Source: Verrucomicrobiota bacterium (GTDB taxonomy: Bacteria; Verrucomicrobiota; Verrucomicrobiia; Opitutales; Puniceicoccaceae). Taken from it: DNA of 64,000 nt. A model generated the notes under the pieces. The model had not been told where the DNA came from and did no database searches. It saw nothing but the letters and a program-made list of their open reading frames with translations. The DNA is taken from the NCBI GenBank assembly GCA_038744685.1, contig JBCDMB010000004.1, positions 172,664 through 236,663 of the forward strand, in the 5' to 3' direction. A program made the position numbers and the translations under genes. Numbering within the stretch: the first letter of the stretch is position 1; each line of letters begins with the position of its first letter. This document shows, one piece after another, positions 47,031-56,436 of the stretch.

Positions 47031-48206
47031 ATGACCGCTTTTGACTTTGAGAAAAACACCGAAGACGCAATTGGTGCGGATGAACTCCGAGAGAGGATCG
47101 CTCTAGGGAAACGGTTGAAAGTGAAACTGGGGGTCGATCCTACACGTCCCGATCTTACCTTCGGTCATCTCGTGGTCTTCAACAAGTTGCGTGAGTTTCA
47201 GGACGCTGGCCACGAGGCGATATTGATCATTGGAGATTACACGGCCATGATTGGGGATCCGAGTGGACGGTCTTCGACCCGGCCCGTTTTGACTGCTGAG
47301 GATGTTGAAACAAACTCAAAGACTTACCTAGACCAAGCTTTCCGGGTGCTCGACAGAGAGAGGACTACGGTTCGCTACAACAGTGAATGGTTCAAGGACA
47401 TGAGTTTTGCAGACTGTCTTGATCTCTCGCGTAAGATGACAGTGGCTCGTATGCTGGAGCGGGACGATTTTTCCAAAAGACATCAGTCGAACACACCGAT
47501 CAGCATCGTAGAGTTTCTCTATCCGCTGATCCAAGGATACGACTCGTTGATTCTCGACGCAGATGTGGAGCTCGGAGGAAGCGATCAGCTCTTCAACATG
47601 CTGGTAGGAAGAGCCCTTCAGAAAGACGCCGGAAAACCTGAGCAGGCAGTATTGACGCTACCTCTTTTGGTGGGTTTGGACGGACATCGCAAAATGTCGA
47701 AATCGTTCGACAATTATGTCTCGTTCAACGATTCGCCGTCAGAAATGTTTGGTAAGGTGATGTCAATTCCCGACGAGACCATGTGGGAGTACTGGCGCCT
47801 GCTCCTGCTTACTGGGGTTGAGGAGATTGAAGATCTCAAAAAGGGTCATCCCATGGACGCCAAGAAGGGCTTGGCGAAGGAGTTAGTCAGTCGATTTCAC
47901 TCTCAAGAGAAAGGGGAAGAGTCTTTGCGCAACTTTGAGCAGGTGTTCACCCGCGGAGAGAACCCAGAGCAAATGAACGAAGTTTCGATGGCCGCGTTTG
48001 GCTTAACGGCGGAATCCACTTTGGTGGATGCGATGGCGAACTCCGATCTGTTTTCGAGTAAGAAGGAGATTATCCGTCTTATTGGGCAGGGAGCGGTGAA
48101 GAGGAATGGGAGTCGGATCGATGACCGTTCTACATCGATCGGAGAAGTGGGTGAGGGACAGGTGATTCAGGCGGGGAAAAGAAAATTCTTCCGACTGGTT
48201 TCCTGA
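47031..48206 (+). CDS. tyrS: Tyrosyl-tRNA synthetase
   Basis: It charges tRNA-Tyr in the cytosol. The 391-residue class I synthetase has the HIGH-equivalent GVDPTRPDLTFGHLVV near residue 30-45 and ILIIGDYTAMIGDPSGRSSTR. Its middle segment is SNTPISIVEFLYPLIQGYDS with LGGSDQLFNMLVGR, and the KMSKS loop is HRKMSKSFDNYV. The C-terminal S4-type tRNA-binding domain contains KKEIIRLIGQGAVKRNGSR. It is the TyrRS subgroup in which His replaces the usual first motif layout (GHLVV). The ATG at 47031 is chosen over a TTG at 47019. It converges on the fused glycosyltransferase gene with 8 bp between. Confidence 0.94.
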   Translation: MTAFDFEKNTEDAIGADELRERIALGKRLKVKLGVDPTRPDLTFGHLVVFNKLREFQDAGHEAILIIGDYTAMIGDPSGRSSTRPVLTAEDVETNSKTYLDQAFRVLDRERTTVRYNSEWFKDMSFADCLDLSRKMTVARMLERDDFSKRHQSNTPISIVEFLYPLIQGYDSLILDADVELGGSDQLFNMLVGRALQKDAGKPEQAVLTLPLLVGLDGHRKMSKSFDNYVSFNDSPSEMFGKVMSIPDETMWEYWRLLLLTGVEEIEDLKKGHPMDAKKGLAKELVSRFHSQEKGEESLRNFEQVFTRGENPEQMNEVSMAAFGLTAESTLVDAMANSDLFSSKKEIIRLIGQGAVKRNGSRIDDRSTSIGEVGEGQVIQAGKRKFFRLVS

Positions 48207-48214
48207 ATCCGGTA

Positions 48215-50206
48215 TTACTTGCCGTAGTAGCGGCTGTAGAGTGTTTTGGCGCTTTCGGCTTGCTTGCCTACCAGGCCGGCCAGCCGGAACCGAATGACAG
48301 TGGCAAAAACGAGGATGAATCTATTGAATCTGGTCCCTCGGCCCCACTTCGCTGTTCCTGCTTTTGTCTCTCGTCCTAGGTAAACAGTCTCTCCCTCTCG
48401 CCTCAAAAGCCGACTGAGTTCCACATCTTCCATGAGTGGAAACTTCTCGAGGCTCCTCCAAGCTTTTTCATAACGGCGGCGAAGAAATATTCCCTGATCG
48501 CCCCAATAGGATTCGCCGAAGACTGCCCGACCTTCGTTCATAAATTCGACCAGAGTGAGCACGCTGGAGGGGTGGAGAAAGCGCTGACCACAGGCACCTC
48601 CCACTACCGAGGTGTCGAGTGACTGGATCTCTGACAAGACGAGGGGTTGAATGATACAATCTGCGTGAACAATCAGTATCCAGTCCGTCTCCATCGCTTC
48701 GATACCGGTGAAGATTTGAGATCCACGTCCACGAGGAGAGGAAACCACTTGAATTCCATGCTGGGAGGCAATGTCGAGAGTGTTGTCGGTTGAGCCACCA
48801 TCTGAAATAATCAATCCGTCTGGGGCTCGTTTTCCCTTCGAGATCGAATCAAGACATTGAGCCAAGGTATCTCCGGCGTTGAGGGTCGGTATGACGACTC
48901 CAATCGTCCGTTCATCGTCATTACTCTCTCTGCTGTAACGAACTCTTCTCTGCTGACGCAGACGATTTCCTTCAAAAACTCCCAGAACCAGAAAAGGTCC
49001 CCAGATCGTCCATTCTGCCCAGTCTGGCAGCTCCCAGTATCCCGTTTGTTCGAATTGGACCCAAACGAGAAAGTACAAGCTCTGCGATAGGCATAGCCAA
49101 ATCCAGCTAAGAGAGGGCCTCAGGCAGAGAAAGGGGAGGAACCAGCTGAGGTACCAAAAGTGAAGAATCGGACTGAAAAGAATGAGGGCACCGATGACTC
49201 TTCGGATAAGCGTCGAAGGGGAACCTCCTTTCCAAAAAATGAAGAGCAGAGCACAACCGCCCAGAACTCCTCCGATTGGAGAGGCAAGGCTTTCTGAAAT
49301 CTCAAATTCTCTAAGAAGGAGTGGAATTAATCCCTGAAAGGTAGAGGTTCCTCCAAATTCTTTGAGAGAACTGATCCAGGTTTCCAGAGCTCCTACAAAC
49401 GGAAGCCAGGTCACTAGGATCAAGAGGGGTAGAATCCACCATCCACGAAAGGCTCTTTGGAGAAGCCAGACGGGGAGAAGAACAAGGCTTACCAATTTGA
49501 CCTGAGCAGAGATCGCAAGCATCAGCCACGAGAGCCGCACCCACCCCTTCTCTAGAGCTAAGGCTGCTGAAGTAAGAAGAAAAACGAAAAGCGAGTCATA
49601 GTGGGCCTCACCTGCGAATGACAGGAGAATAACCGGATTGATCGAGTAAAGAAGCGCGAAATGGCTCGGCAAGGATCGCCGTCTCAGCAAGGAGAAGACA
49701 ACGAACAGGGTTGCCAGATCGAAAAGCACGAAGACCAGTTTATCAAGAGGTTGAGAGACAACTCCCGAGAGCCACTGAGTGCCTGCGAATACGAATTGTG
49801 CAACCGGAGGATAGACTGTGCCCCGATCTTTGTGATTCATTCGCTGCCAGTCTTCGTTTTGAAACTCAGCGAGTGAAGGATCATCAGCCGTTTTTTCGAA
49901 GGGATTGATTCCGGAGAGCACAAGGGTTCCTTCCCAGCGGTATCGATAGACATCATCGCTTTCCGGAGTAGGCCAGAGAATCACCCGCAGGGTGATAGAC
50001 ACCAGAACGACCAAGAAAACACTCAAGCGGGAATGCCGATCCCGCAGAGGATAGAAACCCCAGCAAAGGGCCACTCCAGCCGCTTGGAAGAGAAATCCAA
50101 ACGAGCGCCAGACCGTTGGTTCATCAAACCGAGCAAGAGACGCAAACGGAAGGCAACCAGCGACTAGGAGGAAAAACCCGAGTAAGAAGACAACCCAACG
50201 GGTCAT
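48215..50206 (-). CDS. Fusion of a polytopic membrane glycosyltransferase and a GT2 enzyme
   Basis: The 663-residue product has an N-terminal half (about 1-420) with roughly ten membrane segments and ArnT/GT87-like loops (WPTPESDDVYRYRWEGTLVL, RMNHKDRGTVYPPVAQFVF). This is the pattern of polyprenyl-phosphate-dependent mannosyl-type transferases. From about residue 433 a cytosolic GT2 domain follows: TIGVVIPTLNAGDTLAQCL, LIISDGGSTDN, ILIVHADCI (the DxD variant HAD) and KFPLMEDVELSRLLRREG. This half resembles the TIGR04283/arsenosugar-type GT2 branch. One chain could thus make and use an activated sugar. It is downstream of the aroB and GT2-synthase genes on the same strand (44-bp gap). Confidence 0.8.
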   Translation of the reverse strand: MTRWVVFLLGFFLLVAGCLPFASLARFDEPTVWRSFGFLFQAAGVALCWGFYPLRDRHSRLSVFLVVLVSITLRVILWPTPESDDVYRYRWEGTLVLSGINPFEKTADDPSLAEFQNEDWQRMNHKDRGTVYPPVAQFVFAGTQWLSGVVSQPLDKLVFVLFDLATLFVVFSLLRRRSLPSHFALLYSINPVILLSFAGEAHYDSLFVFLLTSAALALEKGWVRLSWLMLAISAQVKLVSLVLLPVWLLQRAFRGWWILPLLILVTWLPFVGALETWISSLKEFGGTSTFQGLIPLLLREFEISESLASPIGGVLGGCALLFIFWKGGSPSTLIRRVIGALILFSPILHFWYLSWFLPFLCLRPSLSWIWLCLSQSLYFLVWVQFEQTGYWELPDWAEWTIWGPFLVLGVFEGNRLRQQRRVRYSRESNDDERTIGVVIPTLNAGDTLAQCLDSISKGKRAPDGLIISDGGSTDNTLDIASQHGIQVVSSPRGRGSQIFTGIEAMETDWILIVHADCIIQPLVLSEIQSLDTSVVGGACGQRFLHPSSVLTLVEFMNEGRAVFGESYWGDQGIFLRRRYEKAWRSLEKFPLMEDVELSRLLRREGETVYLGRETKAGTAKWGRGTRFNRFILVFATVIRFRLAGLVGKQAESAKTLYSRYYGK

Positions 50207-50250
50207 GGATCGGATTTTATAAAGGTATTTCGGAGGCTTGAGGCGACAAT

Positions 50251-51801
50251 TCAGCCGACAGTTCGGGCCGTTTGAGATTCTGAGCGCGGAATCTTACGCC
50301 TGTTGCTGCGGAGCCTACGAGGATTGAAATCAATGATTTCCCACAGGGAGAGGAAACCAACGAAGAGGTAACCAATAGTGTAGAGAAAAAGGAAAGGAGA
50401 GATACCCCAGATTCCGAGGTAGACGTGGAGGATAAACGAAATCATGCAGTAAAACCCGAGGAAAATCTCCGCTCCGACTACCCATGAGGCTTTAGCGCGG
50501 TAGGTAACTGCGTTGTTGGATCCCTTCTTTGGAGTGCGGACAAACTCGCTGTCCTTTCCAAAAATACCGCTGATCACTCCTCTACTGTTGGAGACTGAAA
50601 TCCCCAACCCGATCACCGTAAGAAGAGGCAAAAGGACGACTCGTTTAGGCCAAGTCTCCGGATAGAGGTGGCGTTGGCCGACAAGGTAAAGAGAGTTTGG
50701 CCCAAGGGCAGCAACGAGAATCGCGGCGACTCCGAATGACCGGAGAAGAACGTGTAGCTCCTCCGGAAGGATAAAGAGAATCGGAAGACTCAATAGTGCG
50801 ACCGTGAGCGTTACCGGGTGAATTGCGTAGTGGGTCATGTGTAGAAGGGCCTGTATACGCACCACCAGCGAATGTCCCGATCTCCAAACACGTGGAAAGA
50901 GCTTCTTCGCTGTTTGAATGGAGCCTTTGGCCCAGCGAAACTGCTGATTTTTGAAAGCGGTGAAGGTGGAGGGAAGCTCTGCAGGAACAACTGCATCACT
51001 TTTGAAAGCAAATCGCCATCCGGCTAGCTGAGCCCGATAGCTAAGGTCCATATCCTCGGTTAAGGTGTCCCCCTCCCAATTTCCACAGTCGTAGATGGTT
51101 TCCTTGCGCCAAACCCCTGCAGTTCCGTTGAAATTAAAAAAGAGACCATTGGAAGACCGTGCGGATTGTTCGATCGAGAAGTGGCCATCGATTCCGACGG
51201 ATTGAGCTCGGCAGAGAATATTCTCCTTGGGATTGAGGTGGCTCCACCTTCCTTGGACGAGTCCTAGACGAAAGTCGTCCAATAAAAGAGGAAGGGTCTT
51301 GCGCAGAAAATCTGCCTTGGGCACAAAGTCGCCGTCAAAGATCGAAACAAATTCTCCCTTGGCCTCTTCAAGACCTGCCTTAAGAGCGCCGGCTTTGAAT
51401 CCCTCCCGGTTTTCCCGCCGAAAAACATCCACCCAATGACCCTCCTCCCTTAGAGCATCAGCGACCCGGTCGATCACCGCACAAGTCTCATCATTGGAAT
51501 CATCCAACACCTGGATTTGGTGCCTCTCCAAAGGGTAGTCAATCGACGCGACAGCCCTCATGATTCGCTCGGCTACATTGAATTCGTTGTAGAGAGGGAT
51601 CTGCGTCGTCACCACAGGAAGGGACGATTCATCCCTCCAAAGCTTCTCCTCGACCTCTCGGGCTCGCTGATCCTGTCGCTCGAGGAAAGCGCGTCCGCGC
51701 AGAAAAAAGAATACCTGCCAGTAACAGTTTAGCCCGTAAAGAAAAAGCAAGCATCCTGCCAGTAGGTAAACGGATGCTAAGAACCATTCGAAGATATTCA
51801 T
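50251..51801 (-). CDS. Processive-type GT2 glycosyltransferase, cellulose-synthase/CslA-like
   Basis: The 516-residue product has an N-terminal membrane helix (LASVYLLAGCLLFLYGLNCY). A cytosolic GT2 domain follows with VVTTQIPLYNEFNVAERIMR, VLDDSNDETC (first Asp pair), FVSIFDGDFVPKADF (DxD), TLTEDMDLSYRAQLAGW (catalytic TED) and QQFRWAKGSIQ (Q-x2-RW). About four C-terminal membrane helices complete the channel layout. All processive GT2 marks (D, DxD, TED, QxxRW) are present. Its product, perhaps a beta-glucan or mannan, is unknown; no bcsB, bcsZ or PilZ domain is adjacent. It begins 3 bp after aroB. Confidence 0.9.
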   Translation of the reverse strand: MNIFEWFLASVYLLAGCLLFLYGLNCYWQVFFFLRGRAFLERQDQRAREVEEKLWRDESSLPVVTTQIPLYNEFNVAERIMRAVASIDYPLERHQIQVLDDSNDETCAVIDRVADALREEGHWVDVFRRENREGFKAGALKAGLEEAKGEFVSIFDGDFVPKADFLRKTLPLLLDDFRLGLVQGRWSHLNPKENILCRAQSVGIDGHFSIEQSARSSNGLFFNFNGTAGVWRKETIYDCGNWEGDTLTEDMDLSYRAQLAGWRFAFKSDAVVPAELPSTFTAFKNQQFRWAKGSIQTAKKLFPRVWRSGHSLVVRIQALLHMTHYAIHPVTLTVALLSLPILFILPEELHVLLRSFGVAAILVAALGPNSLYLVGQRHLYPETWPKRVVLLPLLTVIGLGISVSNSRGVISGIFGKDSEFVRTPKKGSNNAVTYRAKASWVVGAEIFLGFYCMISFILHVYLGIWGISPFLFLYTIGYLFVGFLSLWEIIDFNPRRLRSNRRKIPRSESQTARTVG

Positions 51802-51804
51802 AAG

Positions 51805-52896
51805 TTACTGGGCTCCCGCTTCTTTCCAGAGTTCCTCCAAGAGGACGGAATCTGCGATTTCCTGAGTCCGTGCTTTCCCGATTTCATCGATTACAACTAG
51901 GCGAATTTTTCCTTCCCGGTTCTTTTTGTCTCGACCCATAGCCGCCAGGAGATCGTCAACTGAAAGGGGAGCGGAAAGTGTTGAAGGTAAACCGTTGGCC
52001 AGGATGAGGTCACGGATTCTCGTTACCGCAGAAGACTCGAGAAATCCATTCCGTGCGGAAAACTCAGCGGCAAGGATCATACCGATGCTGATCGCCTCTC
52101 CGTGAAGATAGGTTTTGTAGGCAGCCACGGCTTCAATCGCATGGCCAAAAGTGTGGCCTAGATTCAGCAGGGCTCTTCCGCCCTCCTGAGCCAGCTCGGT
52201 TTCATCCTCTGCGACGATCCGCGCTTTGATTGCGCAGCATCGAAGGACGACACTTTCGAGAATGGGAGAACGGGCATCTAGTCTACCTGTCTTTTCCAAA
52301 AGGTGGAATAGATCTTCGTCGGCCAGTATTCCGTATTTGATGACCTCGGCCATTCCTGCAGCGAATTCTCTTTCTGGGAGAGTTTCGAGAAAAGGTAGCC
52401 ATGCCGCGACTCCGTTCGGCTGGAGAAAAGCCCCGACGAGGTTTTTGCCAGCGACCAGATTTACCCCCGTCTTGCCGCCGACCGAGCTATCCACCATTGA
52501 AAGGAGGGTCGTAGGAATCTGGAAGTAATCGACTCCCCGTAAGTACGTTGCGGCGCAAAATCCTGCGAGATCTCCGACTACGCCGCCGCCTACAGCAATG
52601 ACAAAAGAGCTTCGGTCAAGGTGATTGTCAGCAAGAAACTCGAGGACTTCCTCCGCCTGCGACAATGACTTTGATTCTTCCCCAGCTGGAACTGTGAATT
52701 GAGGAATCCCAGGAAACGCTTCTTCAATGAGTCTGCCATGAGTCTCTCTTACGGTCGAGTCGACAACGATTGCGCAGCGACGACCTGCCCGAATCTGTCG
52801 ATTCAAGTGAGATGCCTCCGTTAGACTCTCAAAGAGTTCAAATCCGATCCGGATCGGGTAGGAGCGTTCCCCCAGTTGAACGGTAAGAGATTCCAT
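51805..52896 (-). CDS. aroB: 3-dehydroquinate synthase
   Basis: It converts DAHP to 3-dehydroquinate in the shikimate pathway, using NAD and zinc. The 363 residues match the family. Visible motifs are the NAD site VIAVGGGVVGDLAGFCAATY (about 95-115), GVDYFQIPTTLLSMVDSSVG and GGKTGVNLVAGKNLVGAF. Glu in MAEVIKYGILAD and His in LNLGHTFGHAIEAV and LHGEAISIGM are the zinc ligands. It overlaps nothing and is directly followed (3 bp) by the GT2 synthase gene, so the two share a transcript. The pairing with polysaccharide genes has no obvious pathway reason. Confidence 0.96.
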   Translation of the reverse strand: MESLTVQLGERSYPIRIGFELFESLTEASHLNRQIRAGRRCAIVVDSTVRETHGRLIEEAFPGIPQFTVPAGEESKSLSQAEEVLEFLADNHLDRSSFVIAVGGGVVGDLAGFCAATYLRGVDYFQIPTTLLSMVDSSVGGKTGVNLVAGKNLVGAFLQPNGVAAWLPFLETLPEREFAAGMAEVIKYGILADEDLFHLLEKTGRLDARSPILESVVLRCCAIKARIVAEDETELAQEGGRALLNLGHTFGHAIEAVAAYKTYLHGEAISIGMILAAEFSARNGFLESSAVTRIRDLILANGLPSTLSAPLSVDDLLAAMGRDKKNREGKIRLVVIDEIGKARTQEIADSVLLEELWKEAGAQ

Positions 52897-53034
52897 TTCT
52901 GTGTGTTAGGTGAAACGGGGACGCGAATCCAGTTCTGAATTTTTGGAGAATCTGGAGGTTCGTTCGCGAATAGAAGGATCGGAAAGCTCAATCAACAATC
53001 CTGTCAGCTAATCGGATGCCAACTCGGAAATCCA

Positions 53035-53361
53035 TCAAACCAACGGTTCAGCGCAGTGCAGGGCGAGCCAGTGCGCATCGCTCGAAGTTGAGGCAACTCG
53101 GTGGCGACAATGGGCGGGAATCACGAGATGGTCGCCGCCCTTCAAAGGGATTAACTCTCCATTTTCTTTTTCGAGAACGGCTGTCCCTTTCAGAAGGACT
53201 ACCCATTCATCGGTTTCCTGATCATACCAGAACTCTTCGTCGCTGTTGGCTCCGCGGGATACGATGTGCTCGAGTTTTAGAGCGGGGTTTGTCAGCAGGG
53301 GGTAAAAGTCCTCGCCGACCCCTTCCGGCTTCTCGAAGAGGTTTCTAACCTTTAATTTCAT
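53035..53361 (-). CDS. Single-domain cupin protein
   Basis: The 108-residue beta-barrel cupin has a motif 1 region (HIVSRGANSDEEFWYDQETD, with Glu ligands in EEFW) and motif 2 (GGDHLVIPAHCRHRVAS, with His ligands). A WVVLLKGTAVLE strand lies between them. The pattern WVVL-KG-A-LE with PAHCRHRV belongs to the small cupin group of uncharacterised metal-binding proteins. The ATG at 53361 is preferred (MKLKVRNLFEKPEGVG); 53421 adds 20 weak residues. It diverges from aspS. Confidence 0.85.
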   Translation of the reverse strand: MKLKVRNLFEKPEGVGEDFYPLLTNPALKLEHIVSRGANSDEEFWYDQETDEWVVLLKGTAVLEKENGELIPLKGGDHLVIPAHCRHRVASTSSDAHWLALHCAEPLV

Positions 53362-53454
53362 GAACGGAGGCTGATTGGGGATGAAAGGTCTGGCAATCGG
53401 ATCCTTTACACTTGTCCCCAACCCGTGAGCAGGCTTTGCTTCATGGTTTTTTTA

Positions 53455-55257
53455 ATGAAGACGCGGACGAATAATTGTGGAGAGTTGCGAAAGGAAGCGG
53501 CAGGTCAGTCGGTAGTCTTGGCAGGCTGGATTGACTCGGTTCGGGATCACGGTGGCGTCCTTTTTGTCGATCTGCGGGACCGGGAGGGGATCACTCAAGT
53601 CGTTTTCCACCCGGGCGACCAGACCATTGATGAGGCTTTGGCACATTTCAAAACGGAGTCCGTGCTTGAAATCGAAGGAGAGGTGGTTCTTCGCGAGCCG
53701 GAAACGATCAATCCACGGATGGCTACCGGTGAGATCGAAGTACAGGCCTCAAGGGTAGAGCTACTTAACCGATCGAAGACTCCGCCGTTTCCAATGGACG
53801 ATGAGAAAGCGGAAAAGGTGAACGAGGACCTCCGCTTGCGTTATCGTTACATGGACCTCCGCCGCCAGAGGAATCTATCTGTTCTTCAGTTGCGCCATCG
53901 GACAAGTCAGGCAGTGAGAAGCTATCTCGACGAGCAGGGATTTTTAGAAGTGGAGACTCCATCGCTCTTCAAGAGCACGCCGGAGGGTGCTCGCGAATTT
54001 CTCGTGCCAAGTCGTCTTAATCCGAATGAATTCTACGCTCTGGTCCAGTCTCCCCAGCAGTACAAACAAATGCTAATGGTCGCAGGAGTGGAGCGCTACT
54101 TCCAGCTGGCGCGTTGCTTCCGTGATGAAGATTTGCGGGCTGACCGTCAGCCCGAGTTTACTCAAATCGATCTCGAGATGTCGTTTATCGACCGTGAGGA
54201 TCTCTACGAGCTTGTTGAGGGATTGATGAAGCAAGTGTGGAAGGATGCACTGGATGTCGATATCCAGACTCCCTTTCCCCGATTGTCCTACAAGGAGGCA
54301 ATGGAGCGCTATGGGAGTGACAAGCCCGATACCCGTTTCGGAATGGAGATTGTCGATTTCTCCGATGTCTTTGCTTCCTCAGGTTTCAAGGTTTTTGCCG
54401 GTGCGGTCGCAGTGGGAGGCGTTGTCAAAGCGATCAACGCCAAGGGTTTGGCCGATTTGACCCAAGGTGAATTGAAAGCTCTGGAGGAAGCCGCCCGATC
54501 TCTTGGGGCAAAGGGGCTCGCGTTTATCAAGTCGGATAACGGTGAATGGAAGTCTCCTATTTTGAAGTTTCTATCGGAAGAGGAGAAGGAAGATCTCCGC
54601 AGCCGTCTCGAGGTTGAGGATGGAGACGTCGTGTTTTTCGCAGCGGGTGAATGGGAGTCGGCGGTAACGATTCTTGGCAGGGTTCGGCTCGATTCGGCAA
54701 AACTCCTTGAGAAACGCGGACTACTGCAGCGCGACCCCCGCGATTACCGATTTCTTTGGGTAATTGAGTTCCCGTTGATGCTCTTTGATGAGGAAGCGGG
54801 TCGCTACATTGCGGCTCACCACCCATTCACTTCACCGGTTCCCGAGGATGCGGATCTGCTGGACTCAGATCCCAAAGCTGTCCGTGGACAGCATTACGAT
54901 CTCGTCCTCAACGGGGTTGAACTGGGTGGGGGTAGTATTCGTATTCATCAGCCCGAACTGCAGCGAAAGGTATTCGAGGATGTCCTCGGCCTGCCCAAGG
55001 ACGTAGTTGAGGAACGATTTGGATATATGCTGGAGGCATTTTCCTACGGGGCACCCCCTCATGGAGGGATTGCCTTTGGATTGGATCGCCTCGTTGCCAT
55101 TCTTGCGGAACGGTCGAGTATTCGTGACGTGATCGCTTTCCCAAAGACCCAGAAGGGTCAGGACCTGATGTCGAGCGCTCCAACTCCGGTGACGGCCAAG
55201 CAACTGGCCGATCTTCACATTAGAAACGTGGAGCCAATCAAAGAGGAGACAGAGTAA
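53455..55257 (+). CDS. aspS: Aspartyl-tRNA synthetase, bacterial type
   Basis: The 600-residue class IIb synthetase has an N-terminal OB-fold anticodon-binding domain (SVVLAGWIDSVRDHGGVLF). The catalytic core contains motif 1 around VETPSLFKSTPEGAREFLVP, motif 2 FQLARCFRDEDLRADRQPEF and motif 3 HGGIAFGLDRLVAILAE. The bacteria-specific GAD insertion domain lies between about 280 and 420 (VFAGAVAVGGVVKAINAKG). Whether it also charges tRNA-Asn cannot be told without the GatCAB status. The ATG at 53455 (MKTRTNNCG) is favoured over in-frame 53443 and 53425. It precedes the atp operon by 115 bp. Confidence 0.96.
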   Translation: MKTRTNNCGELRKEAAGQSVVLAGWIDSVRDHGGVLFVDLRDREGITQVVFHPGDQTIDEALAHFKTESVLEIEGEVVLREPETINPRMATGEIEVQASRVELLNRSKTPPFPMDDEKAEKVNEDLRLRYRYMDLRRQRNLSVLQLRHRTSQAVRSYLDEQGFLEVETPSLFKSTPEGAREFLVPSRLNPNEFYALVQSPQQYKQMLMVAGVERYFQLARCFRDEDLRADRQPEFTQIDLEMSFIDREDLYELVEGLMKQVWKDALDVDIQTPFPRLSYKEAMERYGSDKPDTRFGMEIVDFSDVFASSGFKVFAGAVAVGGVVKAINAKGLADLTQGELKALEEAARSLGAKGLAFIKSDNGEWKSPILKFLSEEEKEDLRSRLEVEDGDVVFFAAGEWESAVTILGRVRLDSAKLLEKRGLLQRDPRDYRFLWVIEFPLMLFDEEAGRYIAAHHPFTSPVPEDADLLDSDPKAVRGQHYDLVLNGVELGGGSIRIHQPELQRKVFEDVLGLPKDVVEERFGYMLEAFSYGAPPHGGIAFGLDRLVAILAERSSIRDVIAFPKTQKGQDLMSSAPTPVTAKQLADLHIRNVEPIKEETE

Positions 55258-55372
55258 CTCAAGACCCCATTTTCTTGAAGAAAACGAGTGAAAATGAAAA
55301 ACTCTCGCTTTGGGAGTTGACCCCTTCAGTAGGTGTTTTCCATAACTATCGGTTTCGCGCTCTGCACAGTTG

Positions 55373-56332
55373 ATGAAATTGAGACACCTTCTCATCGTAT
55401 TCGGTTTTCTTGCCGGTGGGACTGCCCTTATGGCAGCCGACGATGGCGTGTCACCCTCTGCCTACGTAATCGGTGACGTTTTCGGAATTCCGATTACTAA
55501 TGCAATGGTCACGAGTTGGGTGATCTCGTTCTTCATCATCTTCATTATCCGCACGTTAGCGGGAAGGATGTCTCTCATTCCGGGAAAAGGTCAGGTGGTT
55601 GTTGAGACTTTGGTCATAGGTCTCAGGGACTTGATTGAACCGATTGTGGGTAAGAAAATGGTGCAGCCGACTTTTTGGCTTCTGGGTGGCCTGTTTACGT
55701 TTGTGCTGATTACGAATTGGAGCGGGTTGCTACCAGGGGTCGGCACGATCGGGGATGACACCATGAAGGTCCAGTTTTACTCGGCTGAGCAGCAGGATCT
55801 ATTCAATAGTTACGCTGAAGGTTCTGAAGAGCAGGACGAAATGATTCGGAACCTTCGTAAAGAGGGTAGGGTAAAGGATCACCTCAACTACTTTATCCGC
55901 CCCGCGAACGCAGATTTGAACATGACCTTCGCACTTGCTGCTGTTGCGATGATAGCGTGGCTCTACTTCATTTTCGTGTACGTTGGTCCGAGAGGTGTGA
56001 TTAAAGACATTTTTGGAAACAAGGCAGACAAGGATGAGGTTCCAATGCCGATTTACTATTTGCTGACTCTCATCTTCATCGCAGTTGGATTCATCGAGGT
56101 CATCTCGATTATGTTCCGCCCCGTTTCACTTTCGTTCCGCCTGTTTGGAAACATGTTTGGAGGTGAGAATCTGTTGTCCAGTATGCATGGGATTTTTGCC
56201 TTTTTACTGCCAGTGCCCTTCTACTTTCTGGAGATGCTGATCGGCTTCGTTCAAGCCCTAGTGTTTACCCTACTCGTGGCCGTTTACATCGGCCTGATTT
56301 GCAATCATAGCGATGAGGAACACGAACATTGA
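55373..56332 (+). CDS. atpB: ATP synthase Fo subunit a
   Basis: Subunit a forms the two proton half-channels against the c-ring. The 319-residue product has a signal-like first segment (LLIVFGFLAGGTALMAA) and the usual five helices. The essential Arg is Arg256 in RPVSLSFRLFGNMFGGEN. The loop between LITNWSGLLPGVG and ANADLNMTFALA carries an insertion of about 50 charged residues (128-180, including SYAEGSEEQDEMIRNLRKEG), so it is longer than E. coli AtpB (271). It is the first gene of atpBEFHAGDC; no atpI is seen upstream. ATG 55373 rather than TTG 55370. Confidence 0.95.
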   Translation: MKLRHLLIVFGFLAGGTALMAADDGVSPSAYVIGDVFGIPITNAMVTSWVISFFIIFIIRTLAGRMSLIPGKGQVVVETLVIGLRDLIEPIVGKKMVQPTFWLLGGLFTFVLITNWSGLLPGVGTIGDDTMKVQFYSAEQQDLFNSYAEGSEEQDEMIRNLRKEGRVKDHLNYFIRPANADLNMTFALAAVAMIAWLYFIFVYVGPRGVIKDIFGNKADKDEVPMPIYYLLTLIFIAVGFIEVISIMFRPVSLSFRLFGNMFGGENLLSSMHGIFAFLLPVPFYFLEMLIGFVQALVFTLLVAVYIGLICNHSDEEHEH

Positions 56333-56436
56333 TTAATCAATTTCCCTGGCGGGACCGGTGCCAGAGGTAACCAATCCTCACCGAGTGCCGGGCGTCGGGA
56401 AAACCACTACCAACAACAACATCAAGTCATTAAAAA

